Shown: positions 32,115 through 41,215, counted from the stretch's first letter. The stretch is 64,000 nt of DNA from DASVEG01 sp035540495 (GCA_035540495.1 DATLGL010000035.1:104166-168165), one strand, 5' to 3'. Program-made: numbers and translations. Notes: generated by a model not told the origin, from the letters alone.

Positions 32115-33479
32115 CTACGAGCGGGGCGCCGAGGACGGCGACGACCCGGGCTGCTGCGAGCGGTACTGGGCCTGGGCCTGGTCGACGATCCGGAGCAGCG
32201 GATAGGGGTTGACCGCAGGGCCGCCGTTCGGGTGGACCTCGAAGTGCAGGTGCGCAGGCGTGGTCGCCGCGTTGCCGGTGTTGCCGACGTAGCCGATGAC
32301 GTCTCCGGCCGCGACGACCTTGCCTTCGACGACGCCCTCCGCGAACGCCGACAGGTGGGCGTAGTAGTACCGGGTGCCGGACGCGCCGACGAGCCACAGC
32401 TTCGTGCCGCCGAGGGTGTCGGAGCCGATCCTGATGAGGACACCTCGCTCGCACGCCAGAAGCGGGGTGCCGTGGGCGGCGAAGATGTCGGTGCCCTGGT
32501 GCAGGTGGGCGTAGGCGGTGCCGAACATGCGGGGCGCGCCGAAGGTGTCGGAGTACGAGTGCGGCCCGCCGACCGGGAACACGAAGCCTGCGCCGACGAT
32601 CCCGCCGCCGGCCTGCACGGCCGCGAGCTGGATCTGCTTGGCCAGGAGCGCCGAGTCGGCGCCGTCGAGAACGGTCGTGGCGACGAGTTGCGCGGCCCGG
32701 CGGGCGTCGAGCGCGGCGACGACCTGCTCGAGCTCGTAGCCGACCGCCTCCCGCGCCGCGTTGTACTCGGTGATCCGGTTGCGATCGGCCTCGATCACGG
32801 CCGACAGCAGCTCGAAGCGACGTGAGAGATCGTTGAAGTCGGTGGCGCTGAGGACCTGGTTGATCGGCGCCGCAGGCGATCCCATGTATCCCGCGACCGC
32901 ACGCTTCTTGAGCTGCGAACGGGCCTTCTGCAGGCGCGCGACCGCCGCCGCCTTCTCGGCTTCGAGCTGCGTCAACCGCGCCTCGAGCAGAGCTACTTCG
33001 CCGGAAAGCCCCTCGAGCGTGCCGGCGGCCATCGCCCTCGCCAGCTCGGCATCACGGAACGACTTCTGCACCTCGGCCAGGCTGATCTGGGCGACCTGCT
33101 GGAGGATCGGCGCCGTGGGATCGACCGGCTGCTCCCCCTCCGGCGGCGGCACGACCACCTGATCCTGGGGCACCGCCTCGGGCGCGCCGTCACGATCAGG
33201 GTTCTGGCTCGGCGGCTGGGGCGGAGGCGCCGGTGGGGCGGTCGTCGAGGTCGTGGTGGTCGTCGTCTGTCCGGGTAGGACCGCCGGGCTCGTCGTCGAC
33301 GTGGTCGACGTCGTCGTGTCGTCCTGGGCCGTGGCGGGGGCGGTCGTGACGAGCGAAGCGACGACGAGCGCGGCGACGAGAGACGCGACGAGCGGGATCG
33401 AGAGCACGATCGAACGGCGGGCAGCGCCACGGCGCGCGCGCCGGGTCGAGGTCGAGGCACGGGGAGCGGTCGGCGTCAT
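32115..33479 (-). CDS. M23 endopeptidase with coiled coil, cell-wall hydrolase
   Basis: 454 residues from the ATG at 33479. A basic N-terminus and membrane helix or signal (SIVLSIPLVASLVAALVVASLVTTAPATA), a Thr/Pro-rich linker, a long coiled coil (about 130-300, LARAMAAGTLEGLSGEVALLEARLTQLEAEKAA), then an M23 LytM domain with the metal motif HQGTD and HLHFEV. This is the layout of division-associated amidase activators and endopeptidases (EnvC/PcsB-like). Both metal-site motifs are intact, so activity is likely. Confidence 0.87.
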   Translation of the reverse strand: MTPTAPRASTSTRRARRGAARRSIVLSIPLVASLVAALVVASLVTTAPATAQDDTTTSTTSTTSPAVLPGQTTTTTTSTTAPPAPPPQPPSQNPDRDGAPEAVPQDQVVVPPPEGEQPVDPTAPILQQVAQISLAEVQKSFRDAELARAMAAGTLEGLSGEVALLEARLTQLEAEKAAAVARLQKARSQLKKRAVAGYMGSPAAPINQVLSATDFNDLSRRFELLSAVIEADRNRITEYNAAREAVGYELEQVVAALDARRAAQLVATTVLDGADSALLAKQIQLAAVQAGGGIVGAGFVFPVGGPHSYSDTFGAPRMFGTAYAHLHQGTDIFAAHGTPLLACERGVLIRIGSDTLGGTKLWLVGASGTRYYYAHLSAFAEGVVEGKVVAAGDVIGYVGNTGNAATTPAHLHFEVHPNGGPAVNPYPLLRIVDQAQAQYRSQQPGSSPSSAPRS

Positions 33480-33558
33480 CGTTCGGTGCAGTGGCGCGCA
33501 GGAAGTGGGAACGCGGCGCGCCGACCTCGCCAATGGTACTGGCCTACCCTCGCCGGTC

Positions 33559-34251
33559 ATGGCCGCGCCCGACGACATCGTGCTCGCGGGGGTGGAGGAC
33601 GGAATCGCCGGCATCCTCCTCAACCGTCCGGACAGCGACAACGCCTGGTCGCCCGAGATGGCCGACGCCTTCCACGACGCTCTCGACGAGGCGGCAGCCG
33701 ACGACGACGTGCGGGCGATCGTGGTCACGGGCGCGGGCGGCGCCTTCTGCACGACGGAGCTTCGTCCGGTCCCACCGGCCGACCGCCGCCGGCGCAGCCC
33801 GCTGCACCCGCTCAGCATCGGCAAGCCGATCGTCGCCGCCATCAACGGCCCGTGCTCCGGCATGGGATTCGCCGAGGCACTGCTCTGCGACGTCCGCTTC
33901 GCGGCCCAGTCGGCCACCCTGTGCGCGCCCTACGCCCGGCGCGGGCTCCCGCTCCCGGACGCGATGGCCTGGGTGCTGCCCCGGGTCGCCGGCATGGGCG
34001 GCGCGCTCGACGCCGTGCTGTCGGCCCGCGAGATCGGCGCGACGGAGGCGATGCGGCTCGGGCTCGTGCAGGGCGTCTTCCCGGACGGCGAGCTCACCGA
34101 GCGCGTGCTCGCGTACGCGGGGCAGATCGCGTCGCGCACCGACGCCGACGCGTCCGCCGCGATCAAGGCCCAGGTGTACCGCTCGATGGAGATGGGGTTG
34201 GCCCAAGCGATCGACGACGCCGCACTCCTCCGCTCCCGCTTCGTCGACTGA
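33559..34251 (+). CDS. Enoyl-CoA hydratase/isomerase (crotonase)-family protein
   Basis: 230 residues. Crotonase fold with GVEDGIAGILLNRPDSDNAW, GAGGAFCTTELRP where many members have an AGADL oxyanion segment, and NGPCSGMGFAEALLCDVRFAA. A catalytic-Glu position of hydratases appears as Asp134 in PLPDAMAWVLPRVAG. The deviations make a classical hydratase uncertain. TACCCT ends 8 nt before the ATG; leaderless start. Confidence 0.75.
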   Translation: MAAPDDIVLAGVEDGIAGILLNRPDSDNAWSPEMADAFHDALDEAAADDDVRAIVVTGAGGAFCTTELRPVPPADRRRRSPLHPLSIGKPIVAAINGPCSGMGFAEALLCDVRFAAQSATLCAPYARRGLPLPDAMAWVLPRVAGMGGALDAVLSAREIGATEAMRLGLVQGVFPDGELTERVLAYAGQIASRTDADASAAIKAQVYRSMEMGLAQAIDDAALLRSRFVD

Positions 34252-34282
34252 CGCGCGGGCCCGAACGGGTACAGCTTCGGTC

Positions 34283-35071
34283 GTGCCGGTGTGGATCGGG
34301 ACCTCGGGCTGGCAGTACAAGGACTGGCGGGGGCGCTTCTATCCGCCGAAGCTGCCCCAGGTGCAGTGGCTGGAGCACTACGTCCGCCGCTTCGACACGG
34401 TGGAGGTCAACAACACCTTCTACCGGCTGCCGAAACCCGAGACCTTCGCCTCGTGGCGCAACCGGGTGCCGCTGTCGTTCGTGATGACGGTGAAGGTGAA
34501 CCGCTTCATCACCCACATCAAGCAGCTGAAGGACCCGGAGGAGCCCGTTCGCCGGTTCCTCGACGCGGCCGCTCCTCTCGGCCCTCGTACCGGGCCGATG
34601 CTGATCCAGCTCCCACCCCGCCTGGCGGTCAACCCCGACAGGCTTCGCGACACCCTCGACCACTTCCCCCGTTCACTGCGTCTCGCCGTCGAGTTCCGCC
34701 ACCAGTCGTGGTTCACCGACGAGGTCGCGGCGATCCTCTGCGACCGGAACGCGGCGCTCGTGCTCACCGACCGCAACGAGCGGCTGCTCGAGCCCGAGTG
34801 GCGCACCGCCGACTGGGGGTACGTCCGGTTCCACGAGGGGACCGAGCCCCCGTGGCCTCACTACTCGGAGGCCGCCCTGGCCGAGTGGGCCGAACGCATC
34901 GTGAGGCTGTGGCCCGACGACGGCGCCGACGTGTTCGCGTACTTCAACAACGACCCGGGGTGCTGGGCGGTGGCCGACGCAGTGACCTTCGCCGGCTGCC
35001 TCGACCGGATCGGGCGTAGCCGTACGAAGGTCCCGACGAGCGACGAGGTGGCTCCAGGTGCCGCAGCCTGA
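34283..35071 (+). CDS. DUF72 (YecE-like) TIM-barrel protein
   Basis: 262 residues matching the DUF72 family: IGTSGWQYKDWRGRFYPPKL, VEVNNTFYRLPKPETF, VKVNRFITHIKQL, AVEFRHQSWF and YFNNDPGCWAVADA. Function unknown; the family has a TIM-barrel fold. The GTG gives VPVWIGTSGW, the family N-terminus. Its last 14 nt overlap the UdgX gene, so the two are translationally coupled, which hints that it works with UdgX in DNA or base metabolism. Confidence 0.85.
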   Translation: MPVWIGTSGWQYKDWRGRFYPPKLPQVQWLEHYVRRFDTVEVNNTFYRLPKPETFASWRNRVPLSFVMTVKVNRFITHIKQLKDPEEPVRRFLDAAAPLGPRTGPMLIQLPPRLAVNPDRLRDTLDHFPRSLRLAVEFRHQSWFTDEVAAILCDRNAALVLTDRNERLLEPEWRTADWGYVRFHEGTEPPWPHYSEAALAEWAERIVRLWPDDGADVFAYFNNDPGCWAVADAVTFAGCLDRIGRSRTKVPTSDEVAPGAAA

Positions 35072-35672
35072 TCGCCGGCTCGAGGAGCTGCGGGAGCTGG
35101 CTGCAGCGTGCACCGCGTGCGACCTCTACAAGACCGGCACGCAGACGGTGTTCGGCGAGGGTCTCGCCACGGCCGAGGTGATGCTCGTCGGCGAGCAGCC
35201 GGGCGACAAGGAGGATCTCGAGGGACGGCCGTTCGTCGGACCGGCGGGGAAGATGCTCGACAAGGCACTCGAGGACGCGGGCATCGACCGCGACCGCGCA
35301 TACGTGACGAACGTCGTCAAGCACTTCAAGTGGAAGCCCGGCGGCGCAGGCGGCAAGCGGCGGATCCACCAGAAGCCGAACGCCGCGGAGCAGCTGGCGT
35401 GCCGGCCATGGCTCGAGTCGGAGCTGGAGGTCGTCACCCCGAAGGTCGTCGTCTGCCTGGGCGCCACCGCCGCGCAGGCGCTGCTCGGCAAGCAGTTCAA
35501 GGTGACGCAGCAGCACGGGCAGTGGGTCGAGTGGCCGTACGAGCCGCTGGCCACCGCGACGGTGCACCCGTCGTCGATCCTCCGCGCCCCCGACGACGCG
35601 GCCCGCCGCGCCGCCTACCAGGGGATGGTCGACGATCTCGCGATCGTGGCCGGCGCCCTCAGCGTGAGTTGA
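35058..35672 (+). CDS. udgX: UdgX, uracil-DNA glycosylase forming covalent adducts
   Basis: 204 residues. Family 4-like uracil-DNA glycosylase with GEQPGDKED (motif 1, 45-53), Fe-S cysteines at 18, 21, 115 and 133, and TVHPSSIL (motif 2). The inserted KRRIH loop at 100-104 is diagnostic of UdgX; in the mycobacterial protein its His links covalently to uracil-containing single-stranded DNA. The GTG start overlaps the DUF72 gene; the end overlaps the convergent SRAP gene by 14 nt. Confidence 0.9.
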   Translation: MPQPDRRLEELRELAAACTACDLYKTGTQTVFGEGLATAEVMLVGEQPGDKEDLEGRPFVGPAGKMLDKALEDAGIDRDRAYVTNVVKHFKWKPGGAGGKRRIHQKPNAAEQLACRPWLESELEVVTPKVVVCLGATAAQALLGKQFKVTQQHGQWVEWPYEPLATATVHPSSILRAPDDAARRAAYQGMVDDLAIVAGALSVS

Positions 35673-36366
35673 TCGGCAGCACCAGTTCGCCGTCGTTGTT
35701 CTTCACCGAGTTGACCCGCGGCGAGACCTCGAACATCTCGAGCGCTCGTGGATCGGCGGGAACGAGAAGCGACCGCAACCCCTCGGTGTCGGCGTTGTCG
35801 CGGTCGAGCCAGGCGTCCCAGTCGCTCGGCGCGAGCAGCACCGGCATGCGGTCGTGGATCGGGCGGAGCAGGTCGTTCGCCTCCGTCGTGATGATCGTGC
35901 ACGTGCGCAGCGGCGGCTCGGCGTCACGATCGACCCCGGGCGGCCACCAGACCTCCCACAGCCCGGCGAAGACCAGTGGGGCTCCGTCGGCCCGATGGAC
36001 GAACCAGGGCTGCTTCACCGTCTTGCCGGTGGTGGGCGACTCCTTCTTCTCCCACTCGTAGAAGCCGTCAGCCGGAAGGAGGCAGCGCCTGCGCTCGAAC
36101 GAGGCCTTGAACTTCGTCGATACGGTCTCGGCCCGGGCGTTGATCATGCGTGCGCCGATCGAGCGATCCTTGGCCCACGACGGCACGAGGCCCCAGGTGT
36201 ACGCACCCAGCAGGCGGGTGTCGTCCCTGCTCTCGGCGACGGCGTACACGGCGTCGGTCGGCGCGACGTTCCAGCTCGGGTCCAAGGCCTCGGTCCGGAT
36301 CTCGTCGACCCGGAGATAGTCGGCGATGACGGTCGGCGACGACGCGGCGACGAACCGGCCGCACAT
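35659..36366 (-). CDS. SOS response-associated peptidase (SRAP, HMCES/YedK-like)
   Basis: 235 residues starting MCGRF, so the catalytic Cys2 is exposed after Met removal. WNVAPTD, TWGLVPSWAKD, NARAETVSTK, RRCLLPADGFYEW with its Glu, and IHDRMPV are the SRAP signature. SRAP proteins protect abasic sites in single-stranded DNA by a thiazolidine crosslink. The ATG at 36366 was chosen because Cys must be the second residue. It faces UdgX, another protein that crosslinks to damaged single-stranded DNA. Confidence 0.92.
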   Translation of the reverse strand: MCGRFVAASSPTVIADYLRVDEIRTEALDPSWNVAPTDAVYAVAESRDDTRLLGAYTWGLVPSWAKDRSIGARMINARAETVSTKFKASFERRRCLLPADGFYEWEKKESPTTGKTVKQPWFVHRADGAPLVFAGLWEVWWPPGVDRDAEPPLRTCTIITTEANDLLRPIHDRMPVLLAPSDWDAWLDRDNADTEGLRSLLVPADPRALEMFEVSPRVNSVKNNDGELVLPINSR

Positions 36367-36448
36367 CAGGGCCACATCCGGCACCACATCCCAGAACGTG
36401 GCATCGACACCTAACCGTAATGAAGGGGATCAAGGAGTGAATTCTGAT

Positions 36449-36470
36449 TACCCCGAATCGCGACGGGGTA
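36449..36470. promoter_or_regulatory. Inverted repeat between SRAP and DinB genes
   Basis: TACCCCG-N8-CGGGGTA, a perfect 7-bp inverted repeat in the 162-bp divergent gap, followed by CCCC. It could be an operator shared by the two genes; no known regulator consensus matches, including LexA. Confidence 0.4.
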
Positions 36471-36528
36471 CCCCAAGAAGCGCCCGACGGGTACGACCCC
36501 TCGCGGGACGGCTGGGGAGGTCGATCAG

Positions 36529-37092
36529 ATGAGCACGAACATCGCTGACCGCAGCACCTTCGACTTCGCACCGAGCGGCGTGTGCGACTGCGGCTTCGAC
36601 CCCGCCTTCGTGTCGCCGGCCGACGCCGTCGTCGCGCTCCGGTCGCTGGCCCGCCGCTGGCGGAGCGCCCTGGCGTTCGACCTCGACGCGGCCGAGCCGG
36701 AGGCGGTGCTGACGGCCCGGCCCCTCGGCGGGTGGTCGGCGCTCGAACACGCGGGGCACGTCCGAGACGTCCTCCACGCCCTTTGCATCCGCCTGCAGCG
36801 GGTGTTGCGGGAAGACGAGCCGGTGCTGCCGGACACCCACATCACTCCTCCGTCGGGTGCGAACGAGCAGGGCCCCGGCGTCGTCCTCGCCGCCCTCGCC
36901 CACACCACCGAGCAGTTCGCGCAGACCGTGGAGATGACGCCGACGACCGAGTGGCACCGAGCCGGTCGCCGCGGCGCCGACATGGTGACGGCGATCGACC
37001 TGGTGCGCGAGGCCGTCCACGAGGGTGTGCACCACCTGCAGGAGGCGAGCATCCAGATCGAGGAGCTCCGCCTGCGCACCGCGCTCAACTAG
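36529..37092 (+). CDS. DinB-family protein
   Basis: 187 residues with a DinB four-helix domain: GGWSALEHAGHVRDVLHALC and AVHEGVHHLQEASIQIEEL, which supply the His metal ligands. An N-terminal CDCGFD motif resembles a Zn-ribbon tip. DinB-like proteins in actinobacteria include mycothiol transferases; the substrate here is unknown. The start has a strong SD (GGGGAGG) 8 nt upstream. Confidence 0.78.
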   Translation: MSTNIADRSTFDFAPSGVCDCGFDPAFVSPADAVVALRSLARRWRSALAFDLDAAEPEAVLTARPLGGWSALEHAGHVRDVLHALCIRLQRVLREDEPVLPDTHITPPSGANEQGPGVVLAALAHTTEQFAQTVEMTPTTEWHRAGRRGADMVTAIDLVREAVHEGVHHLQEASIQIEELRLRTALN

Positions 37093-37098
37093 CGCCGG

Positions 37099-39231
37099 CT
37101 ACAGCCCCAGCACCGCGGGCAGCGGCCTCGACGCGACCATGGTCAGCCGCTTCGTCGCGCGGGTGAGGGAGACGTAGAGCGCCTTGAGCCCTTGTCGCGA
37201 CTCGTTCGCGATGAGCCCCGGCTCCACGACGATCACCGCGTCGAACTCCAGGCCCTTCACCGATCCGACCTCGATGATCGAGACCGGCGCGTCGAGGTTG
37301 ATGTCGTCCTCGAGGGCCGCGCCGAGGTCGCCCGACAGCGACGGCGGGCAGATGACCGCGACGGTCCCCTGCACCTCCTCGGAGAGGGTGGCCGCCTCGG
37401 CCAGAGCACGGGCCGCCACCTGCGACGGGTCGTCGACGCGGTGGATCGTCGGCTGCACGCCGGTCGAGCGCACCGACGACGGCGGCACGAGCTCGGGCGC
37501 CGCCGCGGCCAGCACACGAGCGGCGACGTCCATGATCTCCGACGGCGTCCGGTAGTTCACCGACAGCTCGACGAGTCGCGACGGCTTCCGCGACGGCAGG
37601 TGGACCAGCACGTCCGACCACGACGAGGGCGAGAACGGCCCGGTCGCCTGGCCGATGTCGCCCACCACGGTCATCGACCCGCCGAGCGACCGCCTCGACA
37701 GCATCCGCAGCTGCATCGGGGTGAGGTCCTGGGCCTCGTCGACGACGACGTGGCCGAACGACCGGATGACGTCGGGGTCGCCGGCACGGCGACGGCGGGG
37801 CCCGAGGTGGACGAGCGTCTCGTCGAGCAGCGGGACGTCGGCGATGGTCCACGGGATCTCGTCGAACGACGCCGACCGAGGACGCACCAGCAGCGCCCGC
37901 TCGTGGTCGCTCAGGTGCTTCCGGGCCGCGAGGTCGACGAGAGCGGGTGCCCCGAACAGGTCGTGGAGCAGCTCCTCCGGGGTGAGGATCGGCCACATGC
38001 GGTCGAGGCCATCGGTGAGCTCCCGCACGGCGAGGACGTCTTCGGTGAACTCCTCGAGATTGACGCCCTCGTCGTCGTCGGGGCGCTGGTTGCGGGTCTG
38101 CGGATCGTCGCCGTCGCCTGCGCGGGGAACCCGCAGCCCGACCCGGGCGGCCCGCCCGAGCAGGTTCTCGTACTGCTCGTGGAGCCGGCGCACGACCAGC
38201 GTCTCGACGTAGCTGCGGCGAGCGTTGTGGGTGCCGGGCCGGCGCTTCGCCTGGTTCACGACCTCGGCCGACGCCGCTGCGGTCAGTCGCAGCGTGTACG
38301 CGCCGAAGGGGATCGCCGCGTCGCGCCGGAGCGGGCGCTGGCGGTCGTGGACGGCGCGGGCGATCACCTTCGCCATCCGCACGTCGCCCTTGACCCGGGC
38401 GACGTCGGCCGCCTCGGGACGACGCGTACGGGCCGCCCCGGGATAGAGGCCCGCGACGGTCGAGAGGTGGACGCCGGTCTCGCCCAGTGAGGGCAGGACG
38501 TGCTGGATGTAGCGGAGGAACAGGGGGTTCGGGCCGACCACGAGCACGCCCTGGCGCTCGAGCGGGAACCGGTGGGTGTAGAGGAGGTACGCAGCCCGGT
38601 GCAGGGCGACGGCGGTCTTGCCGGTGCCGGGGCCGCCCTGCACGACCAGGACGCCGGCCATCGGCGCTCGGATGATCTCGTCCTGCTCGCCCTGGATCGT
38701 GGCGACGATGTCGCGCATCGTTCCGGTGCGGCTGCGCTCGAGGGCGACGAGGAGCGCACCCTCTCCCGCCAGCGCGGTGTTCTCGGGGAGGTGGTCGAGG
38801 TCGAGGATCTCGTCCTCGATCCCGATGATCGTGCGGCCCTCGGCGATGAAGTGACGGCGCCGGGTGAGGCCCATCGGGTGACGGCCGGTGGCCCGGTAGA
38901 AGGGCTCCGCGATCGGTGCCCGCCAGTCGACGATCAACGGCTCCTGGTCGGCATCGGCGATCGCGAGGCGGCCGATGTAGAAGCGGTCGCCGGCGATCTG
39001 GTCGATCCGCCCGAAGCAGAGGGCCTCGTCACCGACGTTCAGCTGCTCGAGCCGGAGCAGGCTGGAGCGGACGATCACGTCCCGCTCCTCGCGGAACTGG
39101 TGCGTGCCGCCTTCGCCGGACGCGATGACCTCGTCGCGCCGCTCGATGAGCCGCTGGCGCATCTCCTCGATGCGGGCGTAGGCCCGATCGATGTGCGCCT
39201 GCTCCTGCGTGAGGTCCGGGTGGGGGCTCAT
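37099..39231 (-). CDS. helD: HelD-family helicase-like ATPase
   Basis: 710 residues. N-terminal coiled coil (QAHIDRAYARIEEMRQRLIERRDEVI), the GRIDQIAGDRFYIGRLAI / DWRAP module typical of HelD, Walker A GGPGTGKT at 199-206, Walker B VVVDEAQDLTP and the C-terminal GSVKGLEFDAVIVVEP and VSLTRATKRL motifs of UvrD-like helicases. HelD proteins remove stalled RNA polymerase from DNA, and actinobacterial relatives can give rifampicin tolerance. A possible -10 (TACGCT) lies 12 nt before the ATG. Confidence 0.88.
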   Translation of the reverse strand: MSPHPDLTQEQAHIDRAYARIEEMRQRLIERRDEVIASGEGGTHQFREERDVIVRSSLLRLEQLNVGDEALCFGRIDQIAGDRFYIGRLAIADADQEPLIVDWRAPIAEPFYRATGRHPMGLTRRRHFIAEGRTIIGIEDEILDLDHLPENTALAGEGALLVALERSRTGTMRDIVATIQGEQDEIIRAPMAGVLVVQGGPGTGKTAVALHRAAYLLYTHRFPLERQGVLVVGPNPLFLRYIQHVLPSLGETGVHLSTVAGLYPGAARTRRPEAADVARVKGDVRMAKVIARAVHDRQRPLRRDAAIPFGAYTLRLTAAASAEVVNQAKRRPGTHNARRSYVETLVVRRLHEQYENLLGRAARVGLRVPRAGDGDDPQTRNQRPDDDEGVNLEEFTEDVLAVRELTDGLDRMWPILTPEELLHDLFGAPALVDLAARKHLSDHERALLVRPRSASFDEIPWTIADVPLLDETLVHLGPRRRRAGDPDVIRSFGHVVVDEAQDLTPMQLRMLSRRSLGGSMTVVGDIGQATGPFSPSSWSDVLVHLPSRKPSRLVELSVNYRTPSEIMDVAARVLAAAAPELVPPSSVRSTGVQPTIHRVDDPSQVAARALAEAATLSEEVQGTVAVICPPSLSGDLGAALEDDINLDAPVSIIEVGSVKGLEFDAVIVVEPGLIANESRQGLKALYVSLTRATKRLTMVASRPLPAVLGL

Positions 39232-39269
39232 TGAGGGTTGACCAGCGTAACGCGGCAGACTGAATTCCC

Positions 39270-40322
39270 GTGTCCGGAGACCGGTTGTCCGATTCCGCCT
39301 TCCTGCGCGCCTGCCGGGGGGAGGAGGCGCCCCACACGCCGGTCTGGTTCATGCGCCAGGCCGGGCGTTCGCTGCCCGAGTACAAGGCGACCAAGGGCAC
39401 GGTGAACATCCTCGAGGCGATCAAGCAGCCCGAGCTGGCCACCGAGATCACGTTGCAACCGGTACGGAGATATGGGGTCGACGCGGCGATCCTCTACTCC
39501 GACATCGTCGTGCCCGTTCACGCAATCGGGTTCGGCGTCGACATCAAGGCCGGCATCGGCCCGGTCGTCGAGGAGCCGTTCCGCACGCCGGGCGACCTCG
39601 AGCGCCTCCGCCCGCTCGACGCCGAGGCCGACGTCCCCTACGTCGCCGAGACGGTGCGCCTGCTGGTGAAGGAGCTACCGGTCCCGCTGATCGGCTTCGC
39701 CGGCGCGCCGTTCACCGTGGCGAGCTACCTCGTCGAAGGCCGCCCGTCGCGCGACTACGTCGAGACCCGACGGATGATGTGGCGCGACCCCGAGCTGTTC
39801 GCCCGCCTCCTGAACCGGTTGGCCGAGATCGCGATCGCCTCGCTCCGGGCCCAGGTCGAGGCCGGCGCCAGCGCGATCCAGCTGTTCGACTCGTGGGCCG
39901 GCGCCCTCGATCCGGACGACTACGAGCGCTACGTGCTGCCGAGCGTGAAGAAGGTGTTCGACGGCGTCGCCGACCTCGGCGTGCCGCGGATCGCGAGCGG
40001 CGTCGGCGCGGCCGGGCTACTCGGCCAGTGGGCCGGCGCAGGAGCCGACGTCGTCAGCGTCGACTCTTCGATCACGCTGGCCGAAGCCCGCCGCCGGGCC
40101 GGCGAGGGCACCGGGGTGCAGGGGAACCTCGACCCGTGGGCGGTCGGGCTCGCGCCGTGGGACGTCGTCGAGACGAAGACCCGTGAGGTGCTCGAGTCGA
40201 ACGGCGGCCGACCGGGTCACGTCTTCAACCTCGGCCACGGCGTGCGTCCCGAGACCGACCCCGACGTGTTGCACCGGATCGTCGACCTCGTCCACGGGTG
40301 GACGCCGGAGGACGTGTCCTGA
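39270..40322 (+). CDS. hemE: Uroporphyrinogen decarboxylase
   Basis: 350 residues. PVWFMRQAGRSLPEY, YSDIVVPVHAIG and GFAGAPFTVASYLVEG are HemE signatures. It decarboxylates uroporphyrinogen III to coproporphyrinogen III. GTG start. The stop overlaps the ferrochelatase ATG (TGATG), beginning a tightly coupled three-gene heme operon divergent from helD. Confidence 0.95.
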   Translation: MSGDRLSDSAFLRACRGEEAPHTPVWFMRQAGRSLPEYKATKGTVNILEAIKQPELATEITLQPVRRYGVDAAILYSDIVVPVHAIGFGVDIKAGIGPVVEEPFRTPGDLERLRPLDAEADVPYVAETVRLLVKELPVPLIGFAGAPFTVASYLVEGRPSRDYVETRRMMWRDPELFARLLNRLAEIAIASLRAQVEAGASAIQLFDSWAGALDPDDYERYVLPSVKKVFDGVADLGVPRIASGVGAAGLLGQWAGAGADVVSVDSSITLAEARRRAGEGTGVQGNLDPWAVGLAPWDVVETKTREVLESNGGRPGHVFNLGHGVRPETDPDVLHRIVDLVHGWTPEDVS

Positions 40323-41215
40323 TGGCCCGTGGGTGCCTCGTGATGGCGTACGGGACGCCGGAGCGCGAGGACGACCTCCTCGCCTACTACACCGACATCC
40401 GCCGCGGCCGGCCGCCGACCGACGAGCAGCTCGCGGATCTCCGCCGCCGGTACGACGCCATCGGCGGCTTGTCGCCGCTCGCCGCGCTGACCCGCCAGCA
40501 GGCAGCCGCGCTGCAGGAGGCGCTCGGCGCCGACTGGATCGTCGAGCTGGGCCTCAAGCACGCAGCGCCGAAGATCGAGGACGGCGCGGCCGCGCTCGCC
40601 GCTCGTGGCGTCGACGACGTCGTGGGCATCGTGCTCGCTCCCCACGCGTCGGCCCTCAGCACCGGGCAGTACCACGAGCGCGCCGCGGCGGCGCTCGAAG
40701 CCGCCTTCACGCCGATCCCGTACCGGACCGTGGGAAGGTGGGGCCACCACCCCGTCCTCGTGGAGCTCCTCGCGTCGCGTGTCCGCGGGGCGATGGCGCA
40801 GTTCCCCTACGGCGAGCGGGTCGAGCTGCTCGTCACCGCTCACTCGCTGCCCGAGCGGGTGCTGTCGATGGACGATCCGACGTATCCCGACCAGCTCCAG
40901 GAGACGGCCGACCTCGTCGCCGCCTCGTCCGGCATCGCCGAGGGCCACTACCGGATCGCGTGGCAGAGCGCCGGCCGCACCCCCGAGCCGTGGCTCGGGC
41001 CCGACATCCTCGAGGTGATCCGGACGTCGTCGACGAGCGTGCTCGCGTGCCCCGCCGGGTTCACGGCCGACCACCTCGAGGTCCTCTACGACCTCGACAT
41101 CGAAGCCAAGGGCGTGGCGGCCGAGGCGGGCATCCACTTCGAGCGGACCGCGTCGCTCAACGCCGACCCCAGCTTCATCGCGTTGCTGCGCAACCTCGTC
41201 GACGGCGCGACATGA
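40322..41215 (+). CDS. hemH: Ferrochelatase (coproporphyrin type likely)
   Basis: 297 residues. VMAYGTPEREDDLLAYYTDIRRGRPP, APHASALSTGQYH with a catalytic His, and TAHSLPERVLSMDDPTYPDQL are typical of the Gram-positive ferrochelatase group, which inserts iron into coproporphyrin III in the coproporphyrin-dependent pathway (CpfC). The ATG overlaps the hemE stop and the end overlaps the hemY start (ATGA). No [2Fe-2S] C-terminal Cys cluster is seen. Assignment to coproporphyrin rather than protoporphyrin rests on phylogeny and the neighbour. Confidence 0.9.
   Translation: MARGCLVMAYGTPEREDDLLAYYTDIRRGRPPTDEQLADLRRRYDAIGGLSPLAALTRQQAAALQEALGADWIVELGLKHAAPKIEDGAAALAARGVDDVVGIVLAPHASALSTGQYHERAAAALEAAFTPIPYRTVGRWGHHPVLVELLASRVRGAMAQFPYGERVELLVTAHSLPERVLSMDDPTYPDQLQETADLVAASSGIAEGHYRIAWQSAGRTPEPWLGPDILEVIRTSSTSVLACPAGFTADHLEVLYDLDIEAKGVAAEAGIHFERTASLNADPSFIALLRNLVDGAT

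Noticed and set aside
36367..36528. LexA (SOS) box upstream of the SRAP gene
   Set aside because: No TCGAAC-N4-GTTCGA-like sequence; only the TACCCCG inverted repeat is present.
39232..39269. A shared-TA bidirectional promoter between helD and hemE
   Set aside because: The minus strand has TACGCT but the plus strand reads TAACGC without the final T and is too far from the hemE start.
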